Below, one piece after another: positions 23,872 through 31,777 of a stretch of DNA of 60,853 nucleotides. A program made the translations under genes and the position numbers. The notes under the pieces are model-generated. The model saw only the letters and a list, made by a program, of their open reading frames with translations, had not been told where the DNA came from and did not search any database. This DNA comes from an uncultured Eubacteriales bacterium (GTDB lineage Bacteria; Bacillota; Clostridia; Christensenellales; Aristaeellaceae), in the NCBI GenBank assembly GCA_900553295.1, contig USCR01000001.1:1-60853 (forward strand), read 5' to 3'. Each line of letters starts with the position of its first letter. Positions within the stretch are counted from its first letter, which is position 1.

Positions 23872-25451
23872 CTTTGCCAGATACTCAGCTGAATTCCACC
23901 GAATTTCTTAGCAGCATGACGCCCGAGCAGAAGCTAGGTCAGTTGTTTCTGATCAATCTAAACGGCATTGAAGCAGACCAGGATTTTATCAAATTGGAAG
24001 AGACGTATCACTTTGGCAATGTGTATCTGTCCGGTCAAAATCTGCGCAGCCCTGAACAGGTACAGCAGCTCAACCGGCAGCTGCGCCATCTGATCACGGA
24101 TGCTTCCGGTGGTATTCCCCCCATTCTGGCCATCGACGAAGAAGGCGGCAGTGCATCGCAGTTTCCTTTTTACATTACGCGAACCCCAGGAAATTTCACG
24201 CTGGGCGCGGCGCATAATCCCGAAATAACCAAAGCCCTGGGGCAGGCCCTGGGCAATGACTTGAATGATTTGGGGTTCAACATGCTTCTGGGGCCTGTAT
24301 TGGATCTGTGCCGCAGCCACAGCGATCAGGTTATCGGCGTTCGCGCCTACAGCGACAATCCCTTATTGGCGGCCAGTTTGGGCACTGCATTTGCGCAAGG
24401 TGTTGAAGCCGGCGGTTGCGGCTGTACGTTTAAGCATTTTCCAGGCTATGGCGATATGGCCATGCATGACGGCGTTTTTTGCAACACCAGCACCTACGAT
24501 GAATTGCTGCATGGCGACGTATACCCTTTCGCCCAGGCCATTTTGTCCGGTGCACGCAGCATCATGGCTGGGCAAATTGTACTGCCCAACCTGACATCCG
24601 AGGCTCCTCAGCTGCCCGCGACTCTTTCCAAAGAGATTATTCAGCATCTTCTGCGGGAGCAGCTGAACTTTTCCGGCGTTGTCATTGCGGATGGAGCCAT
24701 GGCGCCCAATATTTCCAATGCAAAGGGTGCATTGCTTGCCTTCAGCGCCGGCGTAGACATTATCAAGCCGGACAGCATTGCAATCTGCTGTGCCATGTAT
24801 AAGTCGCTTCACACCAAGCTCATGCGTGGAAAGATCAGCATGGATGAGCTGGACCGCCACGTCATGCGAATTCTATGCCTCAAGCAGCAGCTGGCGCTTT
24901 TGAAGAAGCAGCGTCAAATCATGTCCCAGCTGGAAAAAAGCAGCTGGCTCAAGCGTGCGCTCAGGTCCAGCGTAACGCTCTTGCGGGATCAGCGAAACCT
25001 GGTTCCTCTCCCCGCAGACAAGGCGAAAGCGCTGATAATCTCTCCCCGGCTGGAAAAGCCCGGTATTTTGGACGATAACGCGACGGACATCTATACTTTC
25101 GGGGACTATATGTCTTTGCTTTTTTCCGAAGCACATGTACGCCGCGTTTCCGGTTTCTTCTCGCAGGCAGAGGAGCAAGCGCTGCTGGATGCTGCCCGCA
25201 AAGTGGATATCGTCATCATTGGCAGTGAAGACGCGCATTTGCACCCCCACTACCTGAGCCTTATCAACCGCTTAAGCGAAATCTGTCCCACCATCGCCGT
25301 TCTGCTGCGTTCACCATACGACGCCGCTTTGCTTCATGAAAGTGTTACCGTGATTGGCGCATTCACCCACACCGCAGCAGCAATGGAAGCTGTAGCCCTG
25401 GTATTGGAAGGCAAAATCCCCCCGCGAGGCAAGCTTCCCCTTGAAGCCTGA
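23868..25451 (+). CDS. GH3 glycosidase, NagZ-like
   Basis: 527 residues, no signal peptide. The N-terminal GH3 barrel shows MTPEQKLGQLFLI, ILAIDEEGG, GFNMLLGPVLDLC, FKHFPGYGDM and the nucleophile segment VVIADGAM. The C-terminal sandwich domain starts near residue 365 (SSVTLLRDQRNLVPLP), as in two-domain NagZ. The barrel fits beta-N-acetylhexosaminidases, but the loop after KHFPGxGD has MAMHDGV instead of the usual Asp-Ser-His dyad, so the acid/base is uncertain. The start is ATG 23868, with GGGAGGGAG before it and a four-base overlap with the ROK stop. It likely cleaves imported GlcNAc-containing oligosaccharides. Confidence 0.8.
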   Translation: MTLPDTQLNSTEFLSSMTPEQKLGQLFLINLNGIEADQDFIKLEETYHFGNVYLSGQNLRSPEQVQQLNRQLRHLITDASGGIPPILAIDEEGGSASQFPFYITRTPGNFTLGAAHNPEITKALGQALGNDLNDLGFNMLLGPVLDLCRSHSDQVIGVRAYSDNPLLAASLGTAFAQGVEAGGCGCTFKHFPGYGDMAMHDGVFCNTSTYDELLHGDVYPFAQAILSGARSIMAGQIVLPNLTSEAPQLPATLSKEIIQHLLREQLNFSGVVIADGAMAPNISNAKGALLAFSAGVDIIKPDSIAICCAMYKSLHTKLMRGKISMDELDRHVMRILCLKQQLALLKKQRQIMSQLEKSSWLKRALRSSVTLLRDQRNLVPLPADKAKALIISPRLEKPGILDDNATDIYTFGDYMSLLFSEAHVRRVSGFFSQAEEQALLDAARKVDIVIIGSEDAHLHPHYLSLINRLSEICPTIAVLLRSPYDAALLHESVTVIGAFTHTAAAMEAVALVLEGKIPPRGKLPLEA

Positions 25452-25496
25452 CCTTCCCGATTCTCCCGATTTTCATTTATCAAGGAGGAAAACCCA

Positions 25497-25967
25497 ATGG
25501 CTGATATGCTGGTAAATCTCTTAAAGCTTCCCGAAGTCGATCACTATGCCTCCACTTATACCGCTCAGGGAATTCGGATCATACGCGCAATGGCCCCCGA
25601 TCAGCGAACGGTTACGGCCTGGGTTGAGAAGCATTTCGGTCCTTGCTGGGCCAGCGAATGCGGCGTATGCTTCACGCACCAGCCTATTACGTGTTTCCTG
25701 GCTGTGAAGGAGAAGGAAATTCTGGGTTTTGCGTGCTATGAAGCAACCTGCAAGGATTTCTTCGGCCCCATTGGCGTGAGGGAAGATATGCGGGGCTCCG
25801 GTATTGGCGCAGGGCTGCTGCTGCATGCGCTGCACGGAATGCGTGACCTGGGATATGCTTACGGTATTATCGGAGGCGTAGGACCGATATCGTTCTACGA
25901 AAAGACGGTCAACGCTGCCCTGATTCCCGATTCCACGCCAGGTATTTATGCTGATCTATTAGGTTAA
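25497..25967 (+). CDS. GNAT-family N-acetyltransferase
   Basis: 156 residues covering one GNAT domain. The acetyl-CoA-binding motif is VREDMRGSGIGAGLLLHAL (residues about 95-113), followed by a strand and a GGVGPISFYEK turn typical of motif B. The substrate cannot be read from sequence. Between a NagZ-like GH3 gene and a GH172 gene, an amino-sugar or a sugar-derived amine is a reasonable guess. AAGGAGG precedes the ATG, and 45 bases separate it from the GH3 stop. Confidence 0.8.
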   Translation: MADMLVNLLKLPEVDHYASTYTAQGIRIIRAMAPDQRTVTAWVEKHFGPCWASECGVCFTHQPITCFLAVKEKEILGFACYEATCKDFFGPIGVREDMRGSGIGAGLLLHALHGMRDLGYAYGIIGGVGPISFYEKTVNAALIPDSTPGIYADLLG

Positions 25968-25990
25968 TATACAAAGGAGGACATCAGATT

Positions 25991-27061
25991 ATGACATTCT
26001 TGTCCGGTTTAGGCCGCCGTCAGAACAAAATATCTCGTTCCATTTGCCCGGAAAACCTCACCGGTGAGCCAGGCAAAGGCGGCACCTGTCCGCTGGAAAA
26101 AGGAACCGCTCAGTGGGCTGCCCGGGATCTGGGTACAGGCTGGAAAGTCAATCCCTTTATCAATATCGCGTCCGGTGAAACCTTTGAGCTGGCACAGATC
26201 AACGGCAGCGGCGCCATCAATCACATCTGGCTAACGCCCACGGGCAAGTGGCGTTTTTCCATTCTGCGGATTTACTGGGATGGGCAAGAAGCTCCTTCCG
26301 TGGAATGTCCTGTAGGCGACTTCTTCTGCATGGGCTGGAATGAGTATGCGCAAATCAATTCCCTGCCCGTTTGTGTCAATCCTGGTTCCGCCTTTAACTG
26401 TTACTGGGAAATGCCCTTCCACCGCTCTTGCCGTATTACATTGGAAAATCTAAATACAGAAACCATTGCCATTTATTATCAAATCGACTATTCCCTTTTT
26501 GATACCCCTGACGACATTGTGTACTTTCACGCACAGTTCCGCAGAACCAATCCCCTGCCGTACAAGCAAGTCTATACCATCCTGGACGGCGTGAAGGGGC
26601 AGGGCCACTACGTTGGCACCTATATGGCGTGGGGCGTAAACAACAACATCTGGTGGGGCGAGGGAGAAATAAAATTCTACATGGACGGTGATCGCGAATT
26701 CCCCACCATCTGCGGCACCGGCACTGAGGATTATTTCTGCGGTTCGTACAATTTTGAAGATCCCAGCACCCATAAAAACTACAAGGCATTTTCTACGCCC
26801 TACAGCGGCTTACCACAGATTATCACCCCTGACACGCTTTACCACAGCCAGTTCCGATTTGGCATGTATCGTTTTCACATTACCGACCCGATTTACTTCC
26901 AGGAAGAGCTGAAAGTAACCATTCAAGCCCTGGGTTGGCGAGATGGCGGGCGTTACCTGCCGCGTCAAGATGATATTTCTTCCGTAGCCTTCTGGTATCA
27001 AACGTTGCCGACAGCCGCATTCCCGCCACTGCCTGATAAGGATTACCTGGAAGTTATTTAA
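25991..27061 (+). CDS. GH172 (DUF2961) furanosidase-like enzyme
   Basis: 356 residues, no signal peptide. It has the jelly-roll DUF2961 features: GSGAINHIWLTPTG, LRIYWDGQEAPSVECPVGDFF, then YMDGDREFPTICGTGTEDYFCGSY, with the invariant Gly-Thr-Glu-Asp motif near residue 245. GH172 enzymes with known function act on alpha-D-fructofuranosides or D-arabinofuranosides and work as oligomers. The family length (350-400) is met. It is 23 bases after the GNAT gene and 15 bases before the ADP-ribosylglycohydrolase gene. The cytosolic location means it acts on imported oligosaccharides. Confidence 0.85.
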   Translation: MTFLSGLGRRQNKISRSICPENLTGEPGKGGTCPLEKGTAQWAARDLGTGWKVNPFINIASGETFELAQINGSGAINHIWLTPTGKWRFSILRIYWDGQEAPSVECPVGDFFCMGWNEYAQINSLPVCVNPGSAFNCYWEMPFHRSCRITLENLNTETIAIYYQIDYSLFDTPDDIVYFHAQFRRTNPLPYKQVYTILDGVKGQGHYVGTYMAWGVNNNIWWGEGEIKFYMDGDREFPTICGTGTEDYFCGSYNFEDPSTHKNYKAFSTPYSGLPQIITPDTLYHSQFRFGMYRFHITDPIYFQEELKVTIQALGWRDGGRYLPRQDDISSVAFWYQTLPTAAFPPLPDKDYLEVI

Positions 27062-27076
27062 GGGGGAAGATCATTC

Positions 27077-28462
27077 ATGCTACTGGATGAAGCACGAATC
27101 GACTATAAGCATCAGCATCCCTGGGAAAGTTATGCTGCCTCCATTGAATCCGAATGGCTGCAATGTCAGGATGAAGGCCTGGACGTAGGCGCATATGCCG
27201 AATTGTTTCAAGCAATCCCCAGGCTTGAGCCCGGCCCTATCAAAGACCGGCTTTGCGATACCTTGTACACAGCCCTGTCCGCCTGCAGCATCAGACCCGA
27301 TTGGCCTTATCAAGAGCCGAGCGCTTTGGAGGATATTCTGCTTGAATGCCCAGCGTCCACCCATGCTTCTTTTCCCCCAGTCAACTATGAAAAGCTGCCG
27401 GAACAAATTCAGGGCGCGTGGTACGGACGTATAGCCGGATGTTTGCTGGGCCGTCCGGTGGAAGGTCGTGGTTTCCAACTGATCGACCGTTTCTCCCGCG
27501 CCTGCGGTAATTTCCCTATTCACCGGTATTTTGTGCGAAAAGACCTGCAGGCATTGACCGCGGAAGATTCGGCCATGCTCGATACACCCATTGCCGGCTT
27601 TGCAGATACATTTAACGGCGCAGGCATCGCAGATGATGATATCAACTACCCCATCATGAACGCCTACTACGTAATAGACAAGCATGGCCGCGATTTCACG
27701 CCCCACGATGTCGCACAGGCATGGATGGAAGCACAGCCCAAAATTGCCTACTGCACAGCCGAGCGTCGGGCATACCGAAATTTTGTTATCGGCATTATGC
27801 CGCCAGAGTCAGCCACTTATAAAAACCCAGACCGCGAGCTGATCGGCGCTCAGATTCGCGCGGATTACTATGGCTATATCAACCCTGGAGATCCCAGAGC
27901 CGCTGCGGCCATGGCATGGCGTGACGCATGCATTTCCCATGTGAAAAATGGAATCTATGGGAGCATGTGGGCCGCCGCATGTATTGCCGCAACAGCCGTG
28001 TGTTCCTCCCCCAAGGATGTTCTGCAGGCCGGATTAGAGCAAATTCCCCGCAAGAGCCGTTTGGCTGCTTGTTTACAGCAGGTACTTGATTGGCATGCCC
28101 GCGGGCTTACCGTCTGGGAATGCTTCGAGCAGATCCGGAAGCAGTATTCAGAAAGTTCGGAGTATCATTGGGTACACACGCTGCCAAACGCCATGATCGT
28201 ATCAGCCGCCCTTTTGTTTGGTGAAGGGGATTTTACCAAATCCATTGGATTGGCCGTAGGCGCAGGCTATGATACCGACTGCAACGGTGCAACCGTGGGG
28301 TCGATCATCGGGATGATGCATGGCATCACCGGAATCGATTCCCATTGGACGGAACCCCTTTGCGGCCAGACGCGTACGCAAATACTGGGGCATGAATGCG
28401 TGCAAATATCTGATCTGGTTGATATAACACTTCGCCATATCAGGCAAAAATCCAGCAAATAA
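27077..28462 (+). CDS. ADP-ribosylglycohydrolase-family protein
   Basis: 461 residues. The N-terminal ~115 residues are an uncharacterised helical extension. The ARH fold follows: IQGAWYGRIAGCLLGRPVEG, the metal motif AGIADDDINYP (near residue 190) and the second metal motif GYDTDCNGATVGSIIGMMHG near residue 395. Both acidic clusters that bind magnesium are intact, so it should be active on an N- or O-linked ribosyl bond. In sugar operons such proteins are repeatedly found beside glycosidases and may cleave ribosyl or other furanosyl glycosides rather than reverse protein ADP-ribosylation. GGGGGAAG precedes the ATG. Confidence 0.83.
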   Translation: MLLDEARIDYKHQHPWESYAASIESEWLQCQDEGLDVGAYAELFQAIPRLEPGPIKDRLCDTLYTALSACSIRPDWPYQEPSALEDILLECPASTHASFPPVNYEKLPEQIQGAWYGRIAGCLLGRPVEGRGFQLIDRFSRACGNFPIHRYFVRKDLQALTAEDSAMLDTPIAGFADTFNGAGIADDDINYPIMNAYYVIDKHGRDFTPHDVAQAWMEAQPKIAYCTAERRAYRNFVIGIMPPESATYKNPDRELIGAQIRADYYGYINPGDPRAAAAMAWRDACISHVKNGIYGSMWAAACIAATAVCSSPKDVLQAGLEQIPRKSRLAACLQQVLDWHARGLTVWECFEQIRKQYSESSEYHWVHTLPNAMIVSAALLFGEGDFTKSIGLAVGAGYDTDCNGATVGSIIGMMHGITGIDSHWTEPLCGQTRTQILGHECVQISDLVDITLRHIRQKSSK

Positions 28463-28537
28463 GTGCCCATTACTTCTTCGGAGAAGTAAATGGATCTCAC
28501 AAGCAAGTCCAATACCCCGCTGGCACAGACGGCGGAT

Positions 28538-28581
28538 ACGGAAGAAGTCGAAGGAGCTACAGCCCCTTCGACTTCTTCCGT
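28538..28581 (+). terminator. Long perfect hairpin after the ROK/GH3/GH172 operon
   Basis: A 17-bp perfect stem (28538-28554 with 28565-28581, core GAAGAAGTCGAAGG), ten-base loop, about 75 bases after the ARH stop. The T-tract is weak, so it is either a low-efficiency terminator or an mRNA 3' end stabiliser. The rest of 28463-28745 shows nothing I can name beyond the ribosome site of the next gene. Confidence 0.55.
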
Positions 28582-28745
28582 TTACAGCGTAAAGTCATTG
28601 CCTCCCCGTTTATCCATATCAAAATTGGAAGATTTTTCTTTGCTGCATCGTCTGTATATATGTTGAATTGCCCCCATGCACATCCGTCCTTATCGCAAGC
28701 GAACATGGAAACCATCTCCAGTGATACACAGAAGGAGGCATTGCC

Positions 28746-29711
28746 GTGAAACAGGAAGAAAAGCGCATCAAGGGAAAGCGATGGGTAATGATGCTGGTCG
28801 CGTGCATCATACTGAGCTGCGCAGGAAGCGCGGCATTGTGCGCGAACGCGGAGGAATATCCATTGCCGGAGGGAACCACCACCCCGGGTTCCACGCAGAG
28901 CGAATCCAGCATGGGCGCCGCCCAGGAGGAAGATCTCCATGCCGTGACCCGTGAGGAAGCCATCGCCCTGGCCAAGACTGCCATTGCGCAGGCGCACTGT
29001 TTCCCGGAGGGCAGGCTGGACCGCGCTCAGGTCTACGCCATATCGTATACCACCGTGGAGCACCCAGACGATCTGCGCTGGCACGTGATTTTTACCCTGT
29101 ACCGGGAGGGGACGCTGGACGAGATTTCCTGGCAGTATGAGGCTTGCCTGGATGCGTGGGGCAATATCATTGAGGATCGTGACATCATGGTACCCCATGT
29201 GGAAAAGGCGGCCATGCTGCCAGGCGCAAAGTCCATTGATTCCCAGCAAATCTACAATCGCTATGCCCAGGAGGCGGATTTCGCGCCGTTCTGGGAGTGG
29301 AGCTATACGCTGAAAGGGGCCTATTCCCAGGAAATTTCGCCCATTGTGCAAAGTCGTGAAGCAAATCCTGAGCAGGTATCCTTCAGCAATATCTACGACT
29401 ACGGCTTGCCGGGGGAGGGCGAAATATCCTATGACGACGCCCTGGCCCGCGCACAGAAAAGCCTTGCATTCCGCTACCAACTGACGGAGGAAATGCTTTC
29501 CGCCCTGAGCCAGCATTATGATGCCTTCGATATCACCCAGCCCGAGACCCGGCGATGGAAGTTTACGTTCATGGACCCCGCAGATGCCCACGGCGTGTGG
29601 TATCGGGTGGAGATTGACGCGCGCAGCGGCGAAGCCATTCGTGTGGAGAAAGGCCATTGGCAGGAACGCGAATGGACGGATCAGAGCTTTGATCTGCTTT
29701 GGCTGTTCTGA
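28746..29711 (+). CDS. Exported protein with two PepSY-like domains
   Basis: 321 residues from GTG 28746, which follows AAGGAGG by eight bases. Signal peptide to about residue 35 (ALCANA). Two repeats look like PepSY-type modules: residues about 66-145 (REEAIALAKTAIAQA ... ISWQYEACLDAWGNIIE) and about 225-305 (SYDDALARAQKSLAFRY ... WYRVEIDARSGEAIRVE). PepSY domains often inhibit or sense extracellular proteases or bind envelope components. It has no enzyme motif. The following exported protein begins 55 bases later and is probably in the same transcript. Confidence 0.6.
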   Translation: MKQEEKRIKGKRWVMMLVACIILSCAGSAALCANAEEYPLPEGTTTPGSTQSESSMGAAQEEDLHAVTREEAIALAKTAIAQAHCFPEGRLDRAQVYAISYTTVEHPDDLRWHVIFTLYREGTLDEISWQYEACLDAWGNIIEDRDIMVPHVEKAAMLPGAKSIDSQQIYNRYAQEADFAPFWEWSYTLKGAYSQEISPIVQSREANPEQVSFSNIYDYGLPGEGEISYDDALARAQKSLAFRYQLTEEMLSALSQHYDAFDITQPETRRWKFTFMDPADAHGVWYRVEIDARSGEAIRVEKGHWQEREWTDQSFDLLWLF

Positions 29712-29766
29712 GGGGTATCGTTTTTGTACCATGAAGCAACGAAACAATGCCATGAGGAGGATTTGT

Positions 29767-30960
29767 ATGCGGATGAAAGGCAAGCGGCTAGCCGCCATCG
29801 CTGTCAGTCTGGTATTGGGTTTGACAGGGTGGATTTTCCCTGCGCTGGGGGAAGGTGACACGCAGGCAATGAACGGTTTGCAGCTAGTCGAGCCGGAGCT
29901 GGTGACGGAAATAGATCTGTGCGCATCGAGGCTCCAGGTACTGCCCCTGGAGGATGGCACGTTTCTGCTGGGTGGCGAATCAAACGACCGTAAGGACGGC
30001 CCGCTTGCCCTGGCGATTTGCGTGGATGCCGACGGTGTGGAGCAATGGCGGTTCACCCAACTGCTGGAAGGCAAGTATAGCAACGTGTTTCTGGAGCTCT
30101 TTGCGCTTGAGAATGATACGCTGGGTTTGGTACTGGCATCCAACGGGGAAGATCAATGCCAGTTTCTTTTCCTGCGCGATGGCGAAGTCATCAAACGCGT
30201 GGAAATCGCAGCGGACTTGAACAACCAATTATTTCAGGTGAATGACCGGATTCTGTGCTGCAGCAAGGAAGCCTTTGTCTATTATGACGAAGCAATGACC
30301 TATCGTTCCCTGACATGCTATGATAGTGAGATGAATCAGCAATGGAGTGTCTCCTACGACATCCCCTTCGACCTTCGGCAGATCATCCCCGTGGCGGACG
30401 GATACCTGTTGTTTGGTACGTTGCAGGGACTCACTCAGGTGGAAACACTCACATACCAGGGATTTGTGGGTAAGGTGGATGCCTCCGGCGTGCTGCAATG
30501 GTATGTGGGAACGGAAGAAACGAACCTTCGCTATTGGAATGCGCTCCAGCTGGAGGACGGCTCCTACGTTGCCATAGGCGTCTGTACGGACCCTGCGGAG
30601 CACCATAGCCTGCACCTGACCCGCTACGATGAAAGTCTGAATGAAGTGGAGGTTAAGCATACGGCGATACATTCCAGACTGTCTGGCGAGCTCTCCAATA
30701 TGTTGCCGGTGCCAGGAGGCTTCCTGCTGGCGTGCGGGGACGAACCAGAGTCAGGGATGCTTACACTGCTAGCTTTTGACAATGCCTGCAACCTGGTGGA
30801 TAGCGTGAGCTTCTCCACCGGCGTAGAATCCATGAATACGTGCAGTTTGCGCGCCTCGGATCAAGGCATATTCCTATTTGTTTCAGGATTTCGGCATACA
30901 GCCGTAATGGAACCGGCCACCTGGAAAACGCTGATGTACAAGCTCAGCAGCATACCCTAA
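29767..30960 (+). CDS. Exported propeller-like protein of unknown function
   Basis: 397 residues from ATG 29767, preceded by GAGGAGG. An open frame continues upstream to 29518 but overlaps the previous gene and lacks a ribosome site. Signal peptide to about residue 31 (FPALGEG). The mature protein repeats a pattern of strands ending in phrases such as LPLEDGTFLLGGE, IPVADGYLLFGT, LQLEDGSYVAIGV and LPVPGGFLLACG, spaced 60-100 residues apart, which suggests a beta-propeller. No known family is recognised. Confidence 0.6.
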   Translation: MRMKGKRLAAIAVSLVLGLTGWIFPALGEGDTQAMNGLQLVEPELVTEIDLCASRLQVLPLEDGTFLLGGESNDRKDGPLALAICVDADGVEQWRFTQLLEGKYSNVFLELFALENDTLGLVLASNGEDQCQFLFLRDGEVIKRVEIAADLNNQLFQVNDRILCCSKEAFVYYDEAMTYRSLTCYDSEMNQQWSVSYDIPFDLRQIIPVADGYLLFGTLQGLTQVETLTYQGFVGKVDASGVLQWYVGTEETNLRYWNALQLEDGSYVAIGVCTDPAEHHSLHLTRYDESLNEVEVKHTAIHSRLSGELSNMLPVPGGFLLACGDEPESGMLTLLAFDNACNLVDSVSFSTGVESMNTCSLRASDQGIFLFVSGFRHTAVMEPATWKTLMYKLSSIP

Positions 30961-31040
30961 GGCGTCTTGCAGGGGATACCGCAGGTCAGGACATGGCCGG
31001 GATAGATCCTAGCCATCCATGCGCTACCGCGGCTTTCTGC

Positions 31041-31751
31041 TCATTCTTCCTCCTTGCGGCTTTTCTCCTCTTTTTCGCATAGTTCCAGGAACGACAGCAG
31101 GCTTTGCGACTTTACCAATTCAACCAGTTGCCTGGTGCTTTTCACTTGAAATTTTTGCAGAATGCTTCGGATGTGTGTTTTTAACGTGCTCATTTCAATT
31201 ACCCGCTGGCGGCAGATCTCACTTCGCCGCATGCCTTCCGCAAGCATAATCACAATGCTCCGCTCCGTGTGCGACAGTTGCTGAACCATTTTCATCGTGT
31301 TCAGCAGCGTATGCTCGCTCTGCTTCAAGCGGCGAAATTCTGCGCGCATGCGCTGCGCAACTTCTTCCCGGATGGGCGACGTACTGTGATAGGCATCCCG
31401 AATCGCGCCAAGGATCTTTTCCGTACTAGCGTTTTTGAACAGGTAATCCACGGCGCCCATTTCATAGGAGCGAAAGATGGCTTCGTCATCCTCGTGTACC
31501 GTGAGCATAATAATTTTTGTTTCGGGGTTCATGGCCAAAATCTGATAGCCTGCCATGATGCCCGCATCTTTGCATTCCATTTCAATGTCCAGGATCACCA
31601 CATCGGGGTGATACCTTGCCGCCAGCGAGATAGCTTCATAGCCATTGGCTGCCATGGGGAGGAGGTCGATATCCTCTGCCTCTTGCAAAGATACCTGATA
31701 CCATTTACGAATTGATTCGTTATCCTCAGCAATCAGTACGCGGATCTTCAA
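31041..31751 (-). CDS. NarL/LuxR-type response regulator
   Basis: 236 residues. The start is TTG at 31749-31751, because GGAGGAGGAG sits immediately upstream and the receiver fold begins at once (KIRVLIAEDN). Receiver residues: Asp10, phospho-acceptor Asp55 (VVILDIEME), Thr at MLTVHE, Lys at LFKNAS. A coiled linker leads to a LuxR-type HTH (LSHTERSIVIMLAEGMRRSEICRQ ... STLKTHIRSILQKFQV). The charged Lys/Glu tail is unusual. It lies 26 bases downstream of the GH35 gene, at the end of the beta-galactoside operon, with no kinase beside it. The orphan sensor kinase at 37764-39221, at the far edge of the same locus, is the likely partner. Confidence 0.82.
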   Translation of the reverse strand: MKIRVLIAEDNESIRKWYQVSLQEAEDIDLLPMAANGYEAISLAARYHPDVVILDIEMECKDAGIMAGYQILAMNPETKIIMLTVHEDDEAIFRSYEMGAVDYLFKNASTEKILGAIRDAYHSTSPIREEVAQRMRAEFRRLKQSEHTLLNTMKMVQQLSHTERSIVIMLAEGMRRSEICRQRVIEMSTLKTHIRSILQKFQVKSTRQLVELVKSQSLLSFLELCEKEEKSRKEEE

Positions 31752-31777
31752 ATCGTCTCCTCCTCCCCCAGGCATCC

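Noticed and set aside
28557..30143. A 528-codon open frame on the minus strand
   Set aside because: It is antisense to two well-supported exported proteins with signal peptides and ribosome sites, crosses the hairpin at 28538-28581, and has no domain-like sequence.
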